A stretch of 64,000 bases of DNA from Massilia terrae (GTDB lineage: Bacteria > Pseudomonadota > Gammaproteobacteria > Burkholderiales > Burkholderiaceae_D): the NCBI RefSeq assembly GCF_024753145.1, contig NZ_JANUGU010000002.1, positions 744,001 to 808,000 of the forward strand, written 5' to 3'. Positions 39,462 to 48,339 of the stretch are shown piece by piece. Below the pieces are notes generated by a model. That model searched no databases. It worked only from the letters and a program-made list of their open reading frames with translations, and was not told the DNA's origin. The translations under genes and the position numbers were made by a program. Position 1 is the first letter of the stretch, and each line of letters starts with the position of its first letter.

Positions 39462-40094
39462 ATGAATCCGAGCCAAACCAATGACCCGCAGGCGCTGCGG
39501 TCCCAGATCGCCGCCGCGGCGGCCCGCTTGATCGCCGAGGATGGCGCCGATTACGACACGGCCCGCCGCAAGGCGGCCCGCAAGGTGCTCGGCGTGGACC
39601 AGCCCGCCCCGAATGTCTTGCCGGACAATCTGCAGATCGAAGACGAGGTGCGGCGCTACCAGGCCCTGTTCCAGGGACCGCAGCAGGCCGCCCGCCTGTT
39701 CACGCTGCGTAACCTGGCGCTGGAAGTGATGGACGCGCTGGCCGAGTTCCGCCCCTATCTCACCGGCCCCGTGCTCAACGGCACGGCGACGGCCCACGAC
39801 GACATCCACCTGCAATTGTTCGCCGACAGCGCCAAGGAAGTCGAGATCTTCCTATTAAATAAGAACATCAATATCGAGCTCTCGGAAACCGCGCATTTCA
39901 AGGGCGCCCGCCATGAGCCGGTTGAAACGGTGAGCTTCCTGTGGCATAACGAGGCGGTGCACGCGCAACTGTATGAATTCGAGGACCTGCGCGGCGCGCT
40001 CAAGCCGCGTCCGGATGGCCGCCTGCAGCGCGTCGATGCGGCCGGCCTGCGCAAGCTGATGACTCAAGACGTAACTTTGGAACAGGACGAATGA
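39462..40094 (+). CDS. Conserved hypothetical protein, nucleotidyltransferase-like
   Basis: A 210-residue protein divergent from mpl. The segment GPVLNGTATAHDDIHLQLFADSAKEVEIFL has the look of a minimal nucleotidyltransferase core, but I see no certain catalytic triad. Homologues sit next to mpl or tlpA-type genes in related bacteria, as far as I recall, with no proven role. Start at 39462 is chosen because upstream in-frame codons run into the mpl start region. Its stop overlaps the next gene (ATGA). Confidence 0.72.
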   Translation: MNPSQTNDPQALRSQIAAAAARLIAEDGADYDTARRKAARKVLGVDQPAPNVLPDNLQIEDEVRRYQALFQGPQQAARLFTLRNLALEVMDALAEFRPYLTGPVLNGTATAHDDIHLQLFADSAKEVEIFLLNKNINIELSETAHFKGARHEPVETVSFLWHNEAVHAQLYEFEDLRGALKPRPDGRLQRVDAAGLRKLMTQDVTLEQDE

Positions 40095-40642
40095 ACAAGA
40101 AAAACCTGCTGGGCTACGCGGTCGTGGCCTCCGCCTTCGGCATCTTCGGCGCCCTTGCCGGCCATTTCCAGAATGATGGGCCGATCACCACCGCCTACGC
40201 CGACACCGGCGGCAAGCCGCACACCGCGACCACCCATCTGTTCGGGCAGTCCTTCAATGACTCTACCGGAAAGCAACAAGCTTTGTCGCAATGGCAAGGC
40301 AAGCCCCTGGTGGTCAATTTCTGGGCGCCGTGGTGCGCGCCCTGCGTGCGCGAGATGCCGGAGCTGGACGCCTTCGCCAAGGAGATGAAGGCGAAGCACA
40401 TCAATGTCATCGGGATCGGCATCGATTCGCCGTCGAACATCGCCCAGTTTGCGGGGAAGTTGAAGATTTCCTATCCGCTCTACGTGGCCGGCATGGGCGG
40501 CACCGACCTGGCGCGCGACTTCGGCAATGAGGCGGGCGGCTTGCCGTTCACCGTATTGATCGGGGCGGATGGGCAGGTGAAGAAGACCTATCTGGGCACC
40601 CTGAAGTTCGACCAGTTGCGGACCGACCTGGCGAAACTCTAG
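40091..40642 (+). CDS. TlpA/ResA-type periplasmic thiol:disulfide oxidoreductase
   Basis: A 183-residue protein with an N-terminal signal anchor (6-25) and a thioredoxin fold. The redox centre is WAPWCAPC (Cys82, Cys85), and the cis-proline loop is GGLPFTVLIG. Such proteins reduce cysteines of exported proteins, often apocytochrome c. It is translationally coupled to the preceding conserved gene. The natural substrate is not known. Confidence 0.9.
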   Translation: MNKKNLLGYAVVASAFGIFGALAGHFQNDGPITTAYADTGGKPHTATTHLFGQSFNDSTGKQQALSQWQGKPLVVNFWAPWCAPCVREMPELDAFAKEMKAKHINVIGIGIDSPSNIAQFAGKLKISYPLYVAGMGGTDLARDFGNEAGGLPFTVLIGADGQVKKTYLGTLKFDQLRTDLAKL

Positions 40643-40654
40643 TGTTTGCTCCAG

Positions 40655-40770
40655 CACGTCGTCCCGGCGAAGGCCGGGACCCATGCTGAGCAAACCGGCC
40701 TGCGGCCCTCATATTTTCGACGGCGCCGGCGGTCTATGGGTCCCGGCCTACGCCGGGACGACGATGTTCT
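40655..40770. repeat. REP-like palindrome pair, family B (copy 1)
   Basis: CGTCGTCCCGGCG..GGCCGGGACCCATGCTGAG is followed after about 45 nt by its inverted partner TATGGGTCCCGGCC..CGCCGGGACGACG. The sequence differs from family A. It lies in the 272-bp gap between the TlpA-like gene and aroQ. The rest of that gap has only an AT-rich stretch with a TACAAT hexamer near 40853 before aroQ. Confidence 0.8.
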
Positions 40771-40914
40771 ACGTTGCTCTGAGTAACGGTAATTCCCTCA
40801 GCGCGAACGGTCGTTCGTTTATTTATCAGGCTTTACAAACGAATACAATATCGCTTGCCAATAGGCGATGTTGGCGTCAAAATGCCTGACTTTCGGGCAA
40901 CCAGACCTCTGAAT

Positions 40915-41346
40915 ATGGCGAAATCGCTCCTGCTGCTCAACGGCCCCAACCTGAACTTATTGGGGACACGAGAGCCTGCGGTGTACGGCAGCACCACGCT
41001 GGCCGACATCGAACAGGCAGCGCAAGCACAGGCCGCGGCCGCCGGCGCCACCCTGGCCTGCTTTCAGAGCAACCATGAAGGAGCGCTGATTGACCGGATC
41101 CACGCCGCCCGCGGCGAAGGCATCGACGCCATCGTCATCAACCCGGGCGGCCTGACCCACACCAGCGTGGCCTTGCGCGATGCGCTGGCGGGGGTGGCCA
41201 TCCCATTCATCGAAGTGCACCTCTCGAACATCCACCAGCGCGAGGAGTTTCGCCACCATTCGTTTTTGTCGGCGATCGCGCGCGGGGTGATCTGCGGGCT
41301 GGGGGCCGATGGATATCGTCTTGCCATCGACTTCGCCCTTAAATAG
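40915..41346 (+). CDS. aroQ: 3-dehydroquinate dehydratase, type II
   Basis: A 143-residue type II dehydroquinase of the shikimate pathway. Conserved are [18 protein letters not shown] (catalytic Tyr), [28 protein letters not shown] and [17 protein letters not shown]. Start at 40915 matches the family N-terminus. With aroE at 32 kb the window holds two steps of the pathway. It is upstream of accBC, a usual order in proteobacteria. Confidence 0.97.
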   Translation: MAKSLLLLNGPNLNLLGTREPAVYGSTTLADIEQAAQAQAAAAGATLACFQSNHEGALIDRIHAARGEGIDAIVINPGGLTHTSVALRDALAGVAIPFIEVHLSNIHQREEFRHHSFLSAIARGVICGLGADGYRLAIDFALK

Positions 41347-41381
41347 CGTTAATCTACGGTAACTTCACGTATTCTGAGTGC

Positions 41382-41410
41382 TTTCTGCACTGCATACTCA
41401 ACAATATAAA
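41382..41410 (+). promoter_or_regulatory. Weak candidate promoter for accBC
   Basis: A good -10-like TATAAA (41405-41410) lies 20 nt before accB in the 83-bp AT-rich gap after aroQ. The hexamer 17 nt upstream (TTTCTG) is poor. A separate acc promoter is plausible but not strong. Confidence 0.28.
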
Positions 41411-41429
41411 TAATTCCAAGGGGTTTCAC

Positions 41430-41900
41430 ATGGATCTACGAAAACTCAAGACTTTGATCGATCTGGTCGCGGAGTCCGACATTGCTGAACTCGAAGTGAC
41501 CGAAGGCGAAAGCAAAGTTCGCATCGTCAAATCGTCCGGGATTCCGCAGAACCAGGTCGTCATGATGCCGCCGGGCAGCGTCCAGCAGTATTCGGCGGCG
41601 CCGGCCGCGCACGCGGTGGCCGCCCCTGCCGCCGCACCGGCCCCGGCCGTACCGGCCGCCGAGACCGGCCACGTGGTCAAGTCGCCGATGGTCGGCACCT
41701 TCTACCGCTCGTCCGCACCGGGCGCCCCGGCCTTCGTCGAAGTCGGCGCCAATGTGAAGGAAGGCGACACCCTGTGCATCATCGAAGCGATGAAGCTCCT
41801 GAACGAGATCGACGCCGACGTGTCCGGCACCATCACCAAGATCCTGGTGGAGAACGGCCAACCGGTCGAATTCGGCCAACCACTGTTCGTGATCGGCTAA
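41430..41900 (+). CDS. accB: Acetyl-CoA carboxylase biotin carboxyl carrier protein
   Basis: A 156-residue BCCP. The N-terminal domain (1-40) is followed by an Ala/Pro linker (55-78) and the biotinyl domain with EAMKLLNEI, where Lys122 is the biotinylated residue. It carries the carboxyl group for malonyl-CoA synthesis. AAGGGG precedes the start. It is followed by accC after 87 bp. Confidence 0.97.
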   Translation: MDLRKLKTLIDLVAESDIAELEVTEGESKVRIVKSSGIPQNQVVMMPPGSVQQYSAAPAAHAVAAPAAAPAPAVPAAETGHVVKSPMVGTFYRSSAPGAPAFVEVGANVKEGDTLCIIEAMKLLNEIDADVSGTITKILVENGQPVEFGQPLFVIG

Positions 41901-41987
41901 ACGCCTGCTGCGGCGCGGGCCTCGACGAGGCCCTTTCGAATGTCGCCCTCCCGGCCGCCCAGGCCGGTCATCAGAGAACCCGAAACC

Positions 41988-43388
41988 ATGTTTGAAAAAA
42001 TCCTTATCGCCAATCGTGGTGAAATCGCGCTGCGTATCCAGCGCGCCTGCCGCGAAATGGGCATCAAGACCGTCGTCGTGCACTCGGAAGCGGACAAGGA
42101 CGCCAAGTACGTGAAGCTGGCCGACGAGTCGGTGTGCATCGGCCCGGCACAGTCGGCGCTCAGCTACCTGAACATGCCGGCGATTATCAGCGCGGCCGAA
42201 GTGACCGACGCCGAGGCGATCCACCCCGGCTACGGCTTCCTGTCGGAGAACGCGGACTTCGCCGAGCGCGTCGAGAAATCGGGCTTCGTGTTCATCGGCC
42301 CGCGTTCCGACTCGATCCGCCTGATGGGCGACAAGGTCTCGGCCAAGCAGGCGATGATCAAGGCCGGCGTGCCCTGCGTGCCGGGCTCGGACGGCGCCCT
42401 GCCCGACGACCCCAAGGAGATCATCCAGGTCGCGCGCCGCATCGGCTACCCGGTCATCATCAAGGCCGCCGGCGGCGGTGGCGGTCGCGGCATGCGCGTG
42501 GTGCATACCGAAGCGGCGCTGCTGAACGCGGTGGCGATGACCAAGCAGGAGGCCGGCGCGGCCTTCGGCAACCCGGAAGTCTATATGGAGAAGTTCCTGG
42601 AGAACCCGCGCCATATCGAGATCCAGGTGCTGGCCGACGAGCACAAGAATGCCGTCTGGCTCGGCGAGCGCGACTGCTCGATGCAGCGCCGCCACCAGAA
42701 AGTGATCGAGGAAGCGCCGGCGCCGGGCATCCCGCGCAAGCTGATCGAGAAGATCGGCGACCGTTGCGCCGAAGCCTGCCGCAAGATCGGCTACCGCGGC
42801 GCGGGCACCTTCGAATTCCTGTACGAGAACGGCGAGTTCTACTTCATCGAGATGAACACCCGCGTCCAGGTCGAACACCCGGTCACCGAGATGATCACCG
42901 GGATCGACATCGTGCAGGAGCAGATCCGCATCGCCTGCGGCGAGAAGCTGCGCTTCCGCCAGCGCGACATCATGCTGTCGGGCCACGCGATCGAGTGCCG
43001 CATCAACGCCGAGGATCCGTTCAAGTTCACCCCGTCGCCGGGCCGCATCACCGCCTGGCACCCGCCGGGCGGCCCCGGCATCCGCGTCGACTCGCACTCG
43101 TACGCCGGCTACTACGTGCCGCCGCACTACGACTCGATGATCGGCAAGGTGATCGCTTACGGCGCCACCCGCGATCAGGCCATCCGCCGCATGCAGATTG
43201 CGCTGTCGGAGATGGTGGTTGAGGGTATCATGACCAATATCCCGCTGCACCGCGAGCTGATGGTGGACGCGCGCTTCATCGAAGGCGGCACCAACATCCA
43301 CTACCTCGAACACAAGCTGGCCCACAAGCCGGACCTGGACAAGGAAGGCGCCATCGGCGCCAAATCGGAAGCCAAGGTAGAAGCATGA
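41988..43388 (+). CDS. accC: Acetyl-CoA carboxylase, biotin carboxylase subunit
   Basis: A 466-residue ATP-grasp enzyme that carboxylates biotin on AccB. The start [14 protein letters not shown] is canonical. The glycine loop [30 protein letters not shown] and the catalytic [14 protein letters not shown] are intact. About 15 extra residues at the C-terminus are charged and end in the prmA overlap (ATGA). Confidence 0.97.
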   Translation: MFEKILIANRGEIALRIQRACREMGIKTVVVHSEADKDAKYVKLADESVCIGPAQSALSYLNMPAIISAAEVTDAEAIHPGYGFLSENADFAERVEKSGFVFIGPRSDSIRLMGDKVSAKQAMIKAGVPCVPGSDGALPDDPKEIIQVARRIGYPVIIKAAGGGGGRGMRVVHTEAALLNAVAMTKQEAGAAFGNPEVYMEKFLENPRHIEIQVLADEHKNAVWLGERDCSMQRRHQKVIEEAPAPGIPRKLIEKIGDRCAEACRKIGYRGAGTFEFLYENGEFYFIEMNTRVQVEHPVTEMITGIDIVQEQIRIACGEKLRFRQRDIMLSGHAIECRINAEDPFKFTPSPGRITAWHPPGGPGIRVDSHSYAGYYVPPHYDSMIGKVIAYGATRDQAIRRMQIALSEMVVEGIMTNIPLHRELMVDARFIEGGTNIHYLEHKLAHKPDLDKEGAIGAKSEAKVEA

Positions 43389-44335
43389 GCTGGACCGAAG
43401 TCGTCATCGAGATCGCGCGCGACCATGCCGAGGCCCTGTCGGACGCCTTGATGGAAGCGGGCGCGCTGTCGGTCTCGGTGGAAGACGCGGACGAAGGCAC
43501 GGCGGACGAAAAACCGCTGTTCGGCGAACCGGGCATGACGCCCACCGAAGCCGCCTGGGACCGCTCGCGCGTGGTCGCGCTGACCGACGTCGACGCCGAC
43601 CAGGCCGCGATCGTGGCCGAAGCGGCCGCCGCCATCAAGCTGCCCTCCGCGCCCGCCTTCACCACCCGCGCGGTGGACGATGCGGACTGGGTACGCCTGA
43701 CGCAGTCGCAGTTCGAGCCGATCCACATCGGTAAAAACATCTGGGTGGTGCCGAGCTGGCACGACGCCCCCGACCCTTCCGCGCTGGTGCTGGAGCTGGA
43801 CCCCGGTCTCGCCTTCGGCACCGGCAGCCACCCGACCACGCGCCTGTGCATGGAATGGCTGGAAGCGCATCCCGCGCCGGGCAAGACCGTGCTCGATTAC
43901 GGCTGCGGCTCCGGCATCCTGGCCATGGTCGCCAGCAAGCTGGGCGCGGGCGAAATCGCCGGCGTCGACATCGACCCGCAAGCCATCGAATCGGCGCGCG
44001 CGAACGCGGTGCGCAACGACTGCGCGCAGATCGAGTACTTCCTGCCCGACCAGTTCGCGCAATCGTCGCATGCGCAGCAGCGCTACGACACCGTGGTCGC
44101 CAACATCCTGTCGAGCCCACTGAAGCTGATGGCGCCGATGCTGTCGGGCCGGGTGGCGCCGGGCGGTTCGCTGATCCTGTCGGGGGTGCTGGAACGCCAG
44201 GCCGAGGAAGTGGCCGCGGCCTACGCACCATTCATCAAGCTGGGCGTCTGGGCCGAGCAGGACGGCTGGGTCGCCCTTCACGGGCAACTCGGCAGCGAGA
44301 CAGCACCGCCGCCGCGCACGCCCCGCGCGGAGTAA
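43385..44335 (+). CDS. prmA: Ribosomal protein L11 methyltransferase
   Basis: A 316-residue SAM-dependent enzyme that trimethylates L11. The N-terminal substrate-recognition domain starts [10 protein letters not shown]. The methyltransferase domain has [28 protein letters not shown] and [15 protein letters not shown]. It is coupled to accC by a four-base overlap, a linkage common in betaproteobacteria. The C-terminus is proline-rich. Confidence 0.96.
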   Translation: MSWTEVVIEIARDHAEALSDALMEAGALSVSVEDADEGTADEKPLFGEPGMTPTEAAWDRSRVVALTDVDADQAAIVAEAAAAIKLPSAPAFTTRAVDDADWVRLTQSQFEPIHIGKNIWVVPSWHDAPDPSALVLELDPGLAFGTGSHPTTRLCMEWLEAHPAPGKTVLDYGCGSGILAMVASKLGAGEIAGVDIDPQAIESARANAVRNDCAQIEYFLPDQFAQSSHAQQRYDTVVANILSSPLKLMAPMLSGRVAPGGSLILSGVLERQAEEVAAAYAPFIKLGVWAEQDGWVALHGQLGSETAPPPRTPRAE

Positions 44336-44341
44336 AGGCCC

Positions 44342-45526
44342 ATGGCGCTCGCCACCCAATGCCCCCACTGTAAAACCACGTTCCGGGTCGCCCAGGACCA
44401 GTTGAAACTCCGTGGGGGCATCGTGCGCTGCGGCGCCTGCCACGAAATCTTCGACGGCAACGCCAGCCTGGTCGACCTCTCGGCCGCGCCGGCCGGGCTT
44501 CCTTCCGCTGCTCCCGCGCCCGCACCGGCGATCGAAGCGCCGGCAGCCGGCGCGCACGAAGAGATCCCCGTCTACACGCTCGACCTCGGGCACGCGCTCG
44601 ACCCGCTCGGGATCCTGCCCAAGCCGGAAGAAGATGAGGTGGCGGACGAAGCCGCGGCGGCGCCTGCCGCCGTCCCCGCCGCCGAACCGGCGCCGGAGCG
44701 GGCCGCGGAAACGCCGCCGCCCAACGCCTACGACAATCGCGTCGAGCCCTCGCTGCATGACGTGGACGAGGAAACCATGGTCGCGCCGCTGCCCGTTGTC
44801 GAGGCCGAGCCGGCGCCGCGGGTGAGCTTCGCGCCCAGCGCCCCAGTCCACACCCCGCTGCCGCAGCGCGCATCGACCGATACGGCGGGCGCGGCTCCCG
44901 TCGCGGCGCCGGAGCCGCCGAGGTCCGCGCGTGCACGCCAGCAGGCGCGCCGCTCCAAACTGACGCCGACCCGGATCGAGCCTCCCAAGCTGCGCGTGCC
45001 CGAGATCGACGAGCCGGAATTCGTCCGGCGCGGCCGCCAGCGCGAACAGTCCGGCAAGCGCCTCGTGGCGCTGTGGGCGGGCGGCGCGGCGCTCCTGCTG
45101 CTGGTGCTGCTGGCGCAGGCTGCCTACATCTTCCGCAACGATATCGCCGTGCGCGCACCGGCGCTGCGTCCGGCGCTGGCGTCCGCCTGCACGCTGCTGC
45201 ATTGCCGGGTCGAGCTGCCGGCGCGAATCGACAACCTGACCATCGAAACCGGCGACCTGCAGACGCTCGCGCCGGACACCTACGTGCTGACCACGCTGCT
45301 GCACAACCAGGCCGGCGTGGCCCAGGCCTGGCCCGACATCGAGCTGGCGCTCACCGACGCCAACGACAAGGCGCTGGTGCGGCGCGTGTTCGCGCCCGCC
45401 GACTACCTGCCGAAGGACGCCGGCGCCGCCGGCTTCGCGCCGCGTGGCGAGCAGCCGGTCAAGCTCTATTTCCAGCTCGACCAGCTGAAACCTTCCGGCT
45501 ACCACATCGCCGTCTTCTACCCATAA
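44342..45526 (+). CDS. Zinc-ribbon/DUF3426 membrane protein
   Basis: A 394-residue protein beginning with an MJ0042-type zinc ribbon (Cys7, Cys10, Cys30, Cys33: QCPHCKTTFRV..VRCGACHEIFDG). A long Ala/Pro/Glu-rich low-complexity linker (45-230) follows, then one membrane helix (about 240-262) and a periplasmic DUF3426 domain (about 270-394). The function is unknown; the layout suggests a cytoplasmic zinc module linked to an envelope domain. It lies six bases after prmA in the accBC operon. Confidence 0.88.
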   Translation: MALATQCPHCKTTFRVAQDQLKLRGGIVRCGACHEIFDGNASLVDLSAAPAGLPSAAPAPAPAIEAPAAGAHEEIPVYTLDLGHALDPLGILPKPEEDEVADEAAAAPAAVPAAEPAPERAAETPPPNAYDNRVEPSLHDVDEETMVAPLPVVEAEPAPRVSFAPSAPVHTPLPQRASTDTAGAAPVAAPEPPRSARARQQARRSKLTPTRIEPPKLRVPEIDEPEFVRRGRQREQSGKRLVALWAGGAALLLLVLLAQAAYIFRNDIAVRAPALRPALASACTLLHCRVELPARIDNLTIETGDLQTLAPDTYVLTTLLHNQAGVAQAWPDIELALTDANDKALVRRVFAPADYLPKDAGAAGFAPRGEQPVKLYFQLDQLKPSGYHIAVFYP

Positions 45527-45537
45527 GGCTTCATCCC

Positions 45538-46476
45538 ATGACCAACACCGCGCTGATCTGCGGATCGCTCGCATTCGACAAGATCATGCAGTACCACGGC
45601 CGCTTCGGCGAAACGCTGCTGGCCGACCACCTGCACCGGGTGAACGTATCGTTCCTGGTGCCGACCCTGCGCACCGAATACGGCGGCTGCTCCGCCAACA
45701 TCGCCTACAACCTCAAGCTGCTGGGCGGCGACCCGCTGATCATGGCCACCATCGGCCAGGACGGCGGCGAATACCTGCAGCGCTTCGACAAGCTCGGCAT
45801 CGCCACGCGCGCGATCCGCACCATCGGCCACGCCTACACCGCGCAGTGCTTCGTCACCGCGGACCTGGACAACAACCAGATCAACGCCTTCCATCCGGGC
45901 GCGATGCAGTTCTCGCACGAGAACAGCGTCGGCGACTGCGGCCCGCTGGCGGTGGCGATCATCGCGCCGGACGGCCGCGACGGCATGATCAAGCACGCGC
46001 GCGACTGCGCGGCGCTGGGCATCCCCTTCATGTTCGACCCGGGCCAGCAGCTGCCGATGTTCTCGGGAGAGGAGCTGATCACCTTCATCGGCCAGGCCAG
46101 CTACCTGGCGGCCAACGATTACGAATTCGAGATGGTGATGGACCGCACCGGCCTGACCCTGGCCGACATCGCGGCGCGACTGGATGCGCTGATCATCACG
46201 CGCGGCGAAAAGGGTTCGGAGATTTATGCCGGCGGCGAGCGCCATGACATTCCGGCGGTGCCGGCTTCGAGCGTGGTGGATCCGACCGGTTGCGGCGACG
46301 CCTATCGCGCGGGTCTGTTGTTCGGCATCACCAAGGGCTACGACTGGCCGACCAGCGGCCGCATCGCCAGCCTGCTCGGTTCGATCAAGATCGCGCACCA
46401 GGGCGGCCAGAACCACAGCTTCACCCCGGCCGGCATCGCCGACCAGTTCGAGCGCGCGTTTGGCTACCGCTTTTAG
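45538..46476 (+). CDS. PfkB-family carbohydrate/nucleoside kinase
   Basis: A 312-residue ribokinase-fold kinase. The N-terminal part has YGGCSANIAYNLKLLGG, and the C-terminal signature DPTGCGDAYRAGLLFG carries the catalytic Asp and the anion hole. Homologues in proteobacteria are often called adenosine kinase; the substrate here is not proven. Start at 45538, eleven bases after the zinc-ribbon gene; the open frame extends upstream inside that gene but is shadow. A family-B repeat pair follows its stop. Confidence 0.87.
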   Translation: MTNTALICGSLAFDKIMQYHGRFGETLLADHLHRVNVSFLVPTLRTEYGGCSANIAYNLKLLGGDPLIMATIGQDGGEYLQRFDKLGIATRAIRTIGHAYTAQCFVTADLDNNQINAFHPGAMQFSHENSVGDCGPLAVAIIAPDGRDGMIKHARDCAALGIPFMFDPGQQLPMFSGEELITFIGQASYLAANDYEFEMVMDRTGLTLADIAARLDALIITRGEKGSEIYAGGERHDIPAVPASSVVDPTGCGDAYRAGLLFGITKGYDWPTSGRIASLLGSIKIAHQGGQNHSFTPAGIADQFERAFGYRF

Positions 46477-46491
46477 CCGACCACCACTTTC

Positions 46492-46588
46492 AGCACGTCG
46501 TCCCGGCGCAGGCCGGGACCCATGCTGAGCGTGAACGGTGTTAGCCCGCTCAGCATGGGTCCCGGCCTGCGCCGGGGCGACGTTCTTA
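46492..46588. repeat. REP-like palindrome pair, family B (copy 2)
   Basis: Two almost perfect inverted copies (CAGCACGTCGTCCCGGCGCAGG.. and its complement) of about 38 nt are separated by 18 nt, placed exactly between the convergent kinase and YggT genes. The long stem could terminate both transcripts. Copy 1 is at 40.7 kb. Confidence 0.85.
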
Positions 46589-46598
46589 CGCTAACAAA

Positions 46599-47120
46599 TC
46601 AGAAAATCCGCGCCAGGATCGCCTGCACGATCTGCAGCAAGATCAGCGCCACCAGCACCGACAGATCCACTCCGCCGATCGGCGGCACCACGCGCCGGAT
46701 CGGGCGCAGCAAGGGATAATTGAGCGCGCTGACGAAGGGCGCCAGCGGCGCGTGCGGATTCACCCAGCTGAAGATGGCGTCGATGATCAACAGCGCCATG
46801 AAACCGTAGATGATCCAGCTGATGAAGCGGTACAGCGCGCCGATGAAGATGGCCTGCGCTTCCCAGCCCGACAATGCCATCAGCGCGGTCGCCGCCAGCA
46901 CCACCAGGAAGGCGCCGATCAGGCTCGCCCAGTCATAGCCGCCGACACCCGGCAAGATGCGGCGCAAGGGCTTCACCAGCCAGTCCGACAAGGTGTACGT
47001 GAACTGCGCCACCTGCATCGGCGGGCGCACGCGCGTGGCCTGCATCCAGAAACGCAGCAGCAACACGCCGCCCAAGACGCTGGCCACCGCATCGACGATC
47101 AACTGGAGAATACTCAGCAC
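46599..47120 (-). CDS. YggT family membrane protein
   Basis: A 173-residue protein with two YGGT repeats. Each is a pair of hydrophobic helices with a short polar loop (SDWLVKPLRRILPG in the first, LNYPLLRPIRRVVPPIGG in the second). YggT proteins are implicated in osmotic tolerance, cell shape or membrane-protein assembly, with no firm mechanism. The start is a GTG with GAGGAG five bases upstream. It lies just after the terminator of the histone-like gene. Confidence 0.9.
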   Translation of the reverse strand: MLSILQLIVDAVASVLGGVLLLRFWMQATRVRPPMQVAQFTYTLSDWLVKPLRRILPGVGGYDWASLIGAFLVVLAATALMALSGWEAQAIFIGALYRFISWIIYGFMALLIIDAIFSWVNPHAPLAPFVSALNYPLLRPIRRVVPPIGGVDLSVLVALILLQIVQAILARIF

Positions 47121-47131
47121 GACGACTCCTC

Positions 47132-47166
47132 AAAAAAAAACCGCTGTGTGACCGAACACACAGCGG
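47132..47166 (-). terminator. Intrinsic terminator of the histone-like gene
   Basis: On the minus strand CCGCTGTGTG pairs perfectly with CACACAGCGG around a six-base loop (TTCGGT), followed directly by nine T. It is a textbook Rho-independent terminator 31 bp past the histone-like stop and 12 bp before the YggT start. Confidence 0.95.
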
Positions 47167-47197
47167 TATTGTGCCTGAATTCAGGCAGAGCCGGCTA

Positions 47198-48235
47198 TTA
47201 CGGACGGCTGCTGGTCGGGAACGGCCATGCTGCTGCCGGAGCCAGCACGGTCTTGGCCGGAGCCTGGGTCGGAGCCGGGCTCGGAGCGACCGACGGAGCT
47301 GCTGCCTGGGCTGGAGCCGAAGCGGCCGGAGCGGCCTTCTTGGCAGCCGGCTTCTTGCTTGCCGCTTTCTTGGCTGCCGGTTTGGCGGCTGCTGCCGGTT
47401 TTGCCGCGGCTGCCGGCTTGGCGGCTGCTTTTACGGCCGGCTTGGCGGCTGCTTTCTTGGCTGCCGGTTTTGCGGCTGCTTTTTTAGCTGCAGGCTTTGC
47501 GGCTGCCTTTTTAGCTGCCGGTTTGGCGGCTGCCTTTTTAGCTGCAGGCTTGGCTGCTGCTTTTGCAGCCGGCTTGGCGGCGGCTTTTTTCGCAGCCGGC
47601 TTCGCAGCGGCTTTCTTGGCGGCCGGCTTTGCAGCGGCTTTCTTGGCAGCCGGTTTGGCGGCGGCTTTGGCGGTGGCTTTCTTGGCCGCCGGCTTAGCTG
47701 CTGCTTTCTTTGCTGCCGGTTTAGCGGCGGCTTTCTTCGCTGCCGGCTTGGCTGCTGCTTTCTTCGCTGCCGGTTTTGCTGCGGCTTTCTTTGCTGCCGG
47801 CTTTACGGCTGCCTTCGAAGCTGCTGCTTTCTTTGCTGCCGGTTTAGCGGCGGCTTTCTTCGCTGCCGGTTTAGCGGCGGCTTTCTTCGCTGCCGGTTTT
47901 GCTGCTGCTTTCTTTGCTACCGGCTTGGCTGCTGCCTTCTTTGCTGCCGGTTTTGCTGCTGCTTTCTTTGCTGCCGGTTTTGCTGCTGCTTTCTTTGCTA
48001 CCGGCTTGGCTGCTGCTTTCTTTGCTGCCGGTTTTGCTGCCGGCTTGACGGCGGCTTTCTTCGCTGCCGGCTTTGCAGCGGCGGCTTTCTTCGCTGCCGG
48101 TTTAGCGGCGGCCTTGGCGGCCGGCTTGGCGGCGGCGGCTTTCTTCACCGGTTTTTCGGCTGCTTTAGCTGCCGGCTTGGCGGCTGCTTTCGCTGCCGGT
48201 TTCTTTGCTGCGGGTTTCTTAGCGGCTGTTGCCAT
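47198..48235 (-). CDS. Histone H1-like lysine/alanine-rich repeat protein (AlgP/Hc1 type)
   Basis: A 345-residue protein made almost entirely of about 30 repeats of the KPAAKKAAA/KPAAKKA type from residue 7 to 295, then a tail rich in Ala and Pro without lysine (APAQAAAPSVAPSPAPTQ). The basic repeats resemble eukaryotic H1 tails and AlgP of Pseudomonas and would bind DNA without sequence choice. AAGGAG precedes the ATG at 48235. The 21-27-bp DNA repeats are prone to slippage, so length may vary between isolates. The strand is settled by the terminator, start signal and protein sense; the other strand's Phe/Ala-rich frame is a shadow. Confidence 0.9.
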   Translation of the reverse strand: MATAAKKPAAKKPAAKAAAKPAAKAAEKPVKKAAAAKPAAKAAAKPAAKKAAAAKPAAKKAAVKPAAKPAAKKAAAKPVAKKAAAKPAAKKAAAKPAAKKAAAKPVAKKAAAKPAAKKAAAKPAAKKAAAKPAAKKAAASKAAVKPAAKKAAAKPAAKKAAAKPAAKKAAAKPAAKKAAAKPAAKKATAKAAAKPAAKKAAAKPAAKKAAAKPAAKKAAAKPAAKAAAKPAAKKAAAKPAAKKAAAKPAAKKAAAKPAAKKAAAKPAVKAAAKPAAAAKPAAAAKPAAKKAASKKPAAKKAAPAASAPAQAAAPSVAPSPAPTQAPAKTVLAPAAAWPFPTSSRP

Positions 48236-48307
48236 TTTTGTTCTCCTTCGTCTGCGATGAGAGATACCAACAAGGTTTAAACCCGTCCGGCCAACATGGC
48301 CAGGCGA

Positions 48308-48335
48308 ATTATTCATCGGCACAAACGCGAACCAA
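48308..48335 (-). promoter_or_regulatory. Candidate promoter of the histone-like gene
   Basis: On the minus strand TTGGTT and AATAAT (five of six to TATAAT) are separated by 16 nt, about 70 nt before the start. The -10 is good and the -35 moderate. Confidence 0.45.
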
Positions 48336-48339
48336 TGTT

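Noticed and set aside
41436-43325. Minus-strand frame of 629 codons
   Set aside because: Fully antisense to accB and accC, both certain genes.
45073-45537. N-terminal extension of the PfkB kinase
   Set aside because: It overlaps the zinc-ribbon gene in another frame and is Arg/Gly-rich; the kinase fold starts at 45538.
46752-48260. Plus-strand Ala/Phe-rich repetitive frame
   Set aside because: It mirrors the KPAAKKA repeats of the histone-like gene; the start, ribosome-binding site and terminator all support the minus strand.
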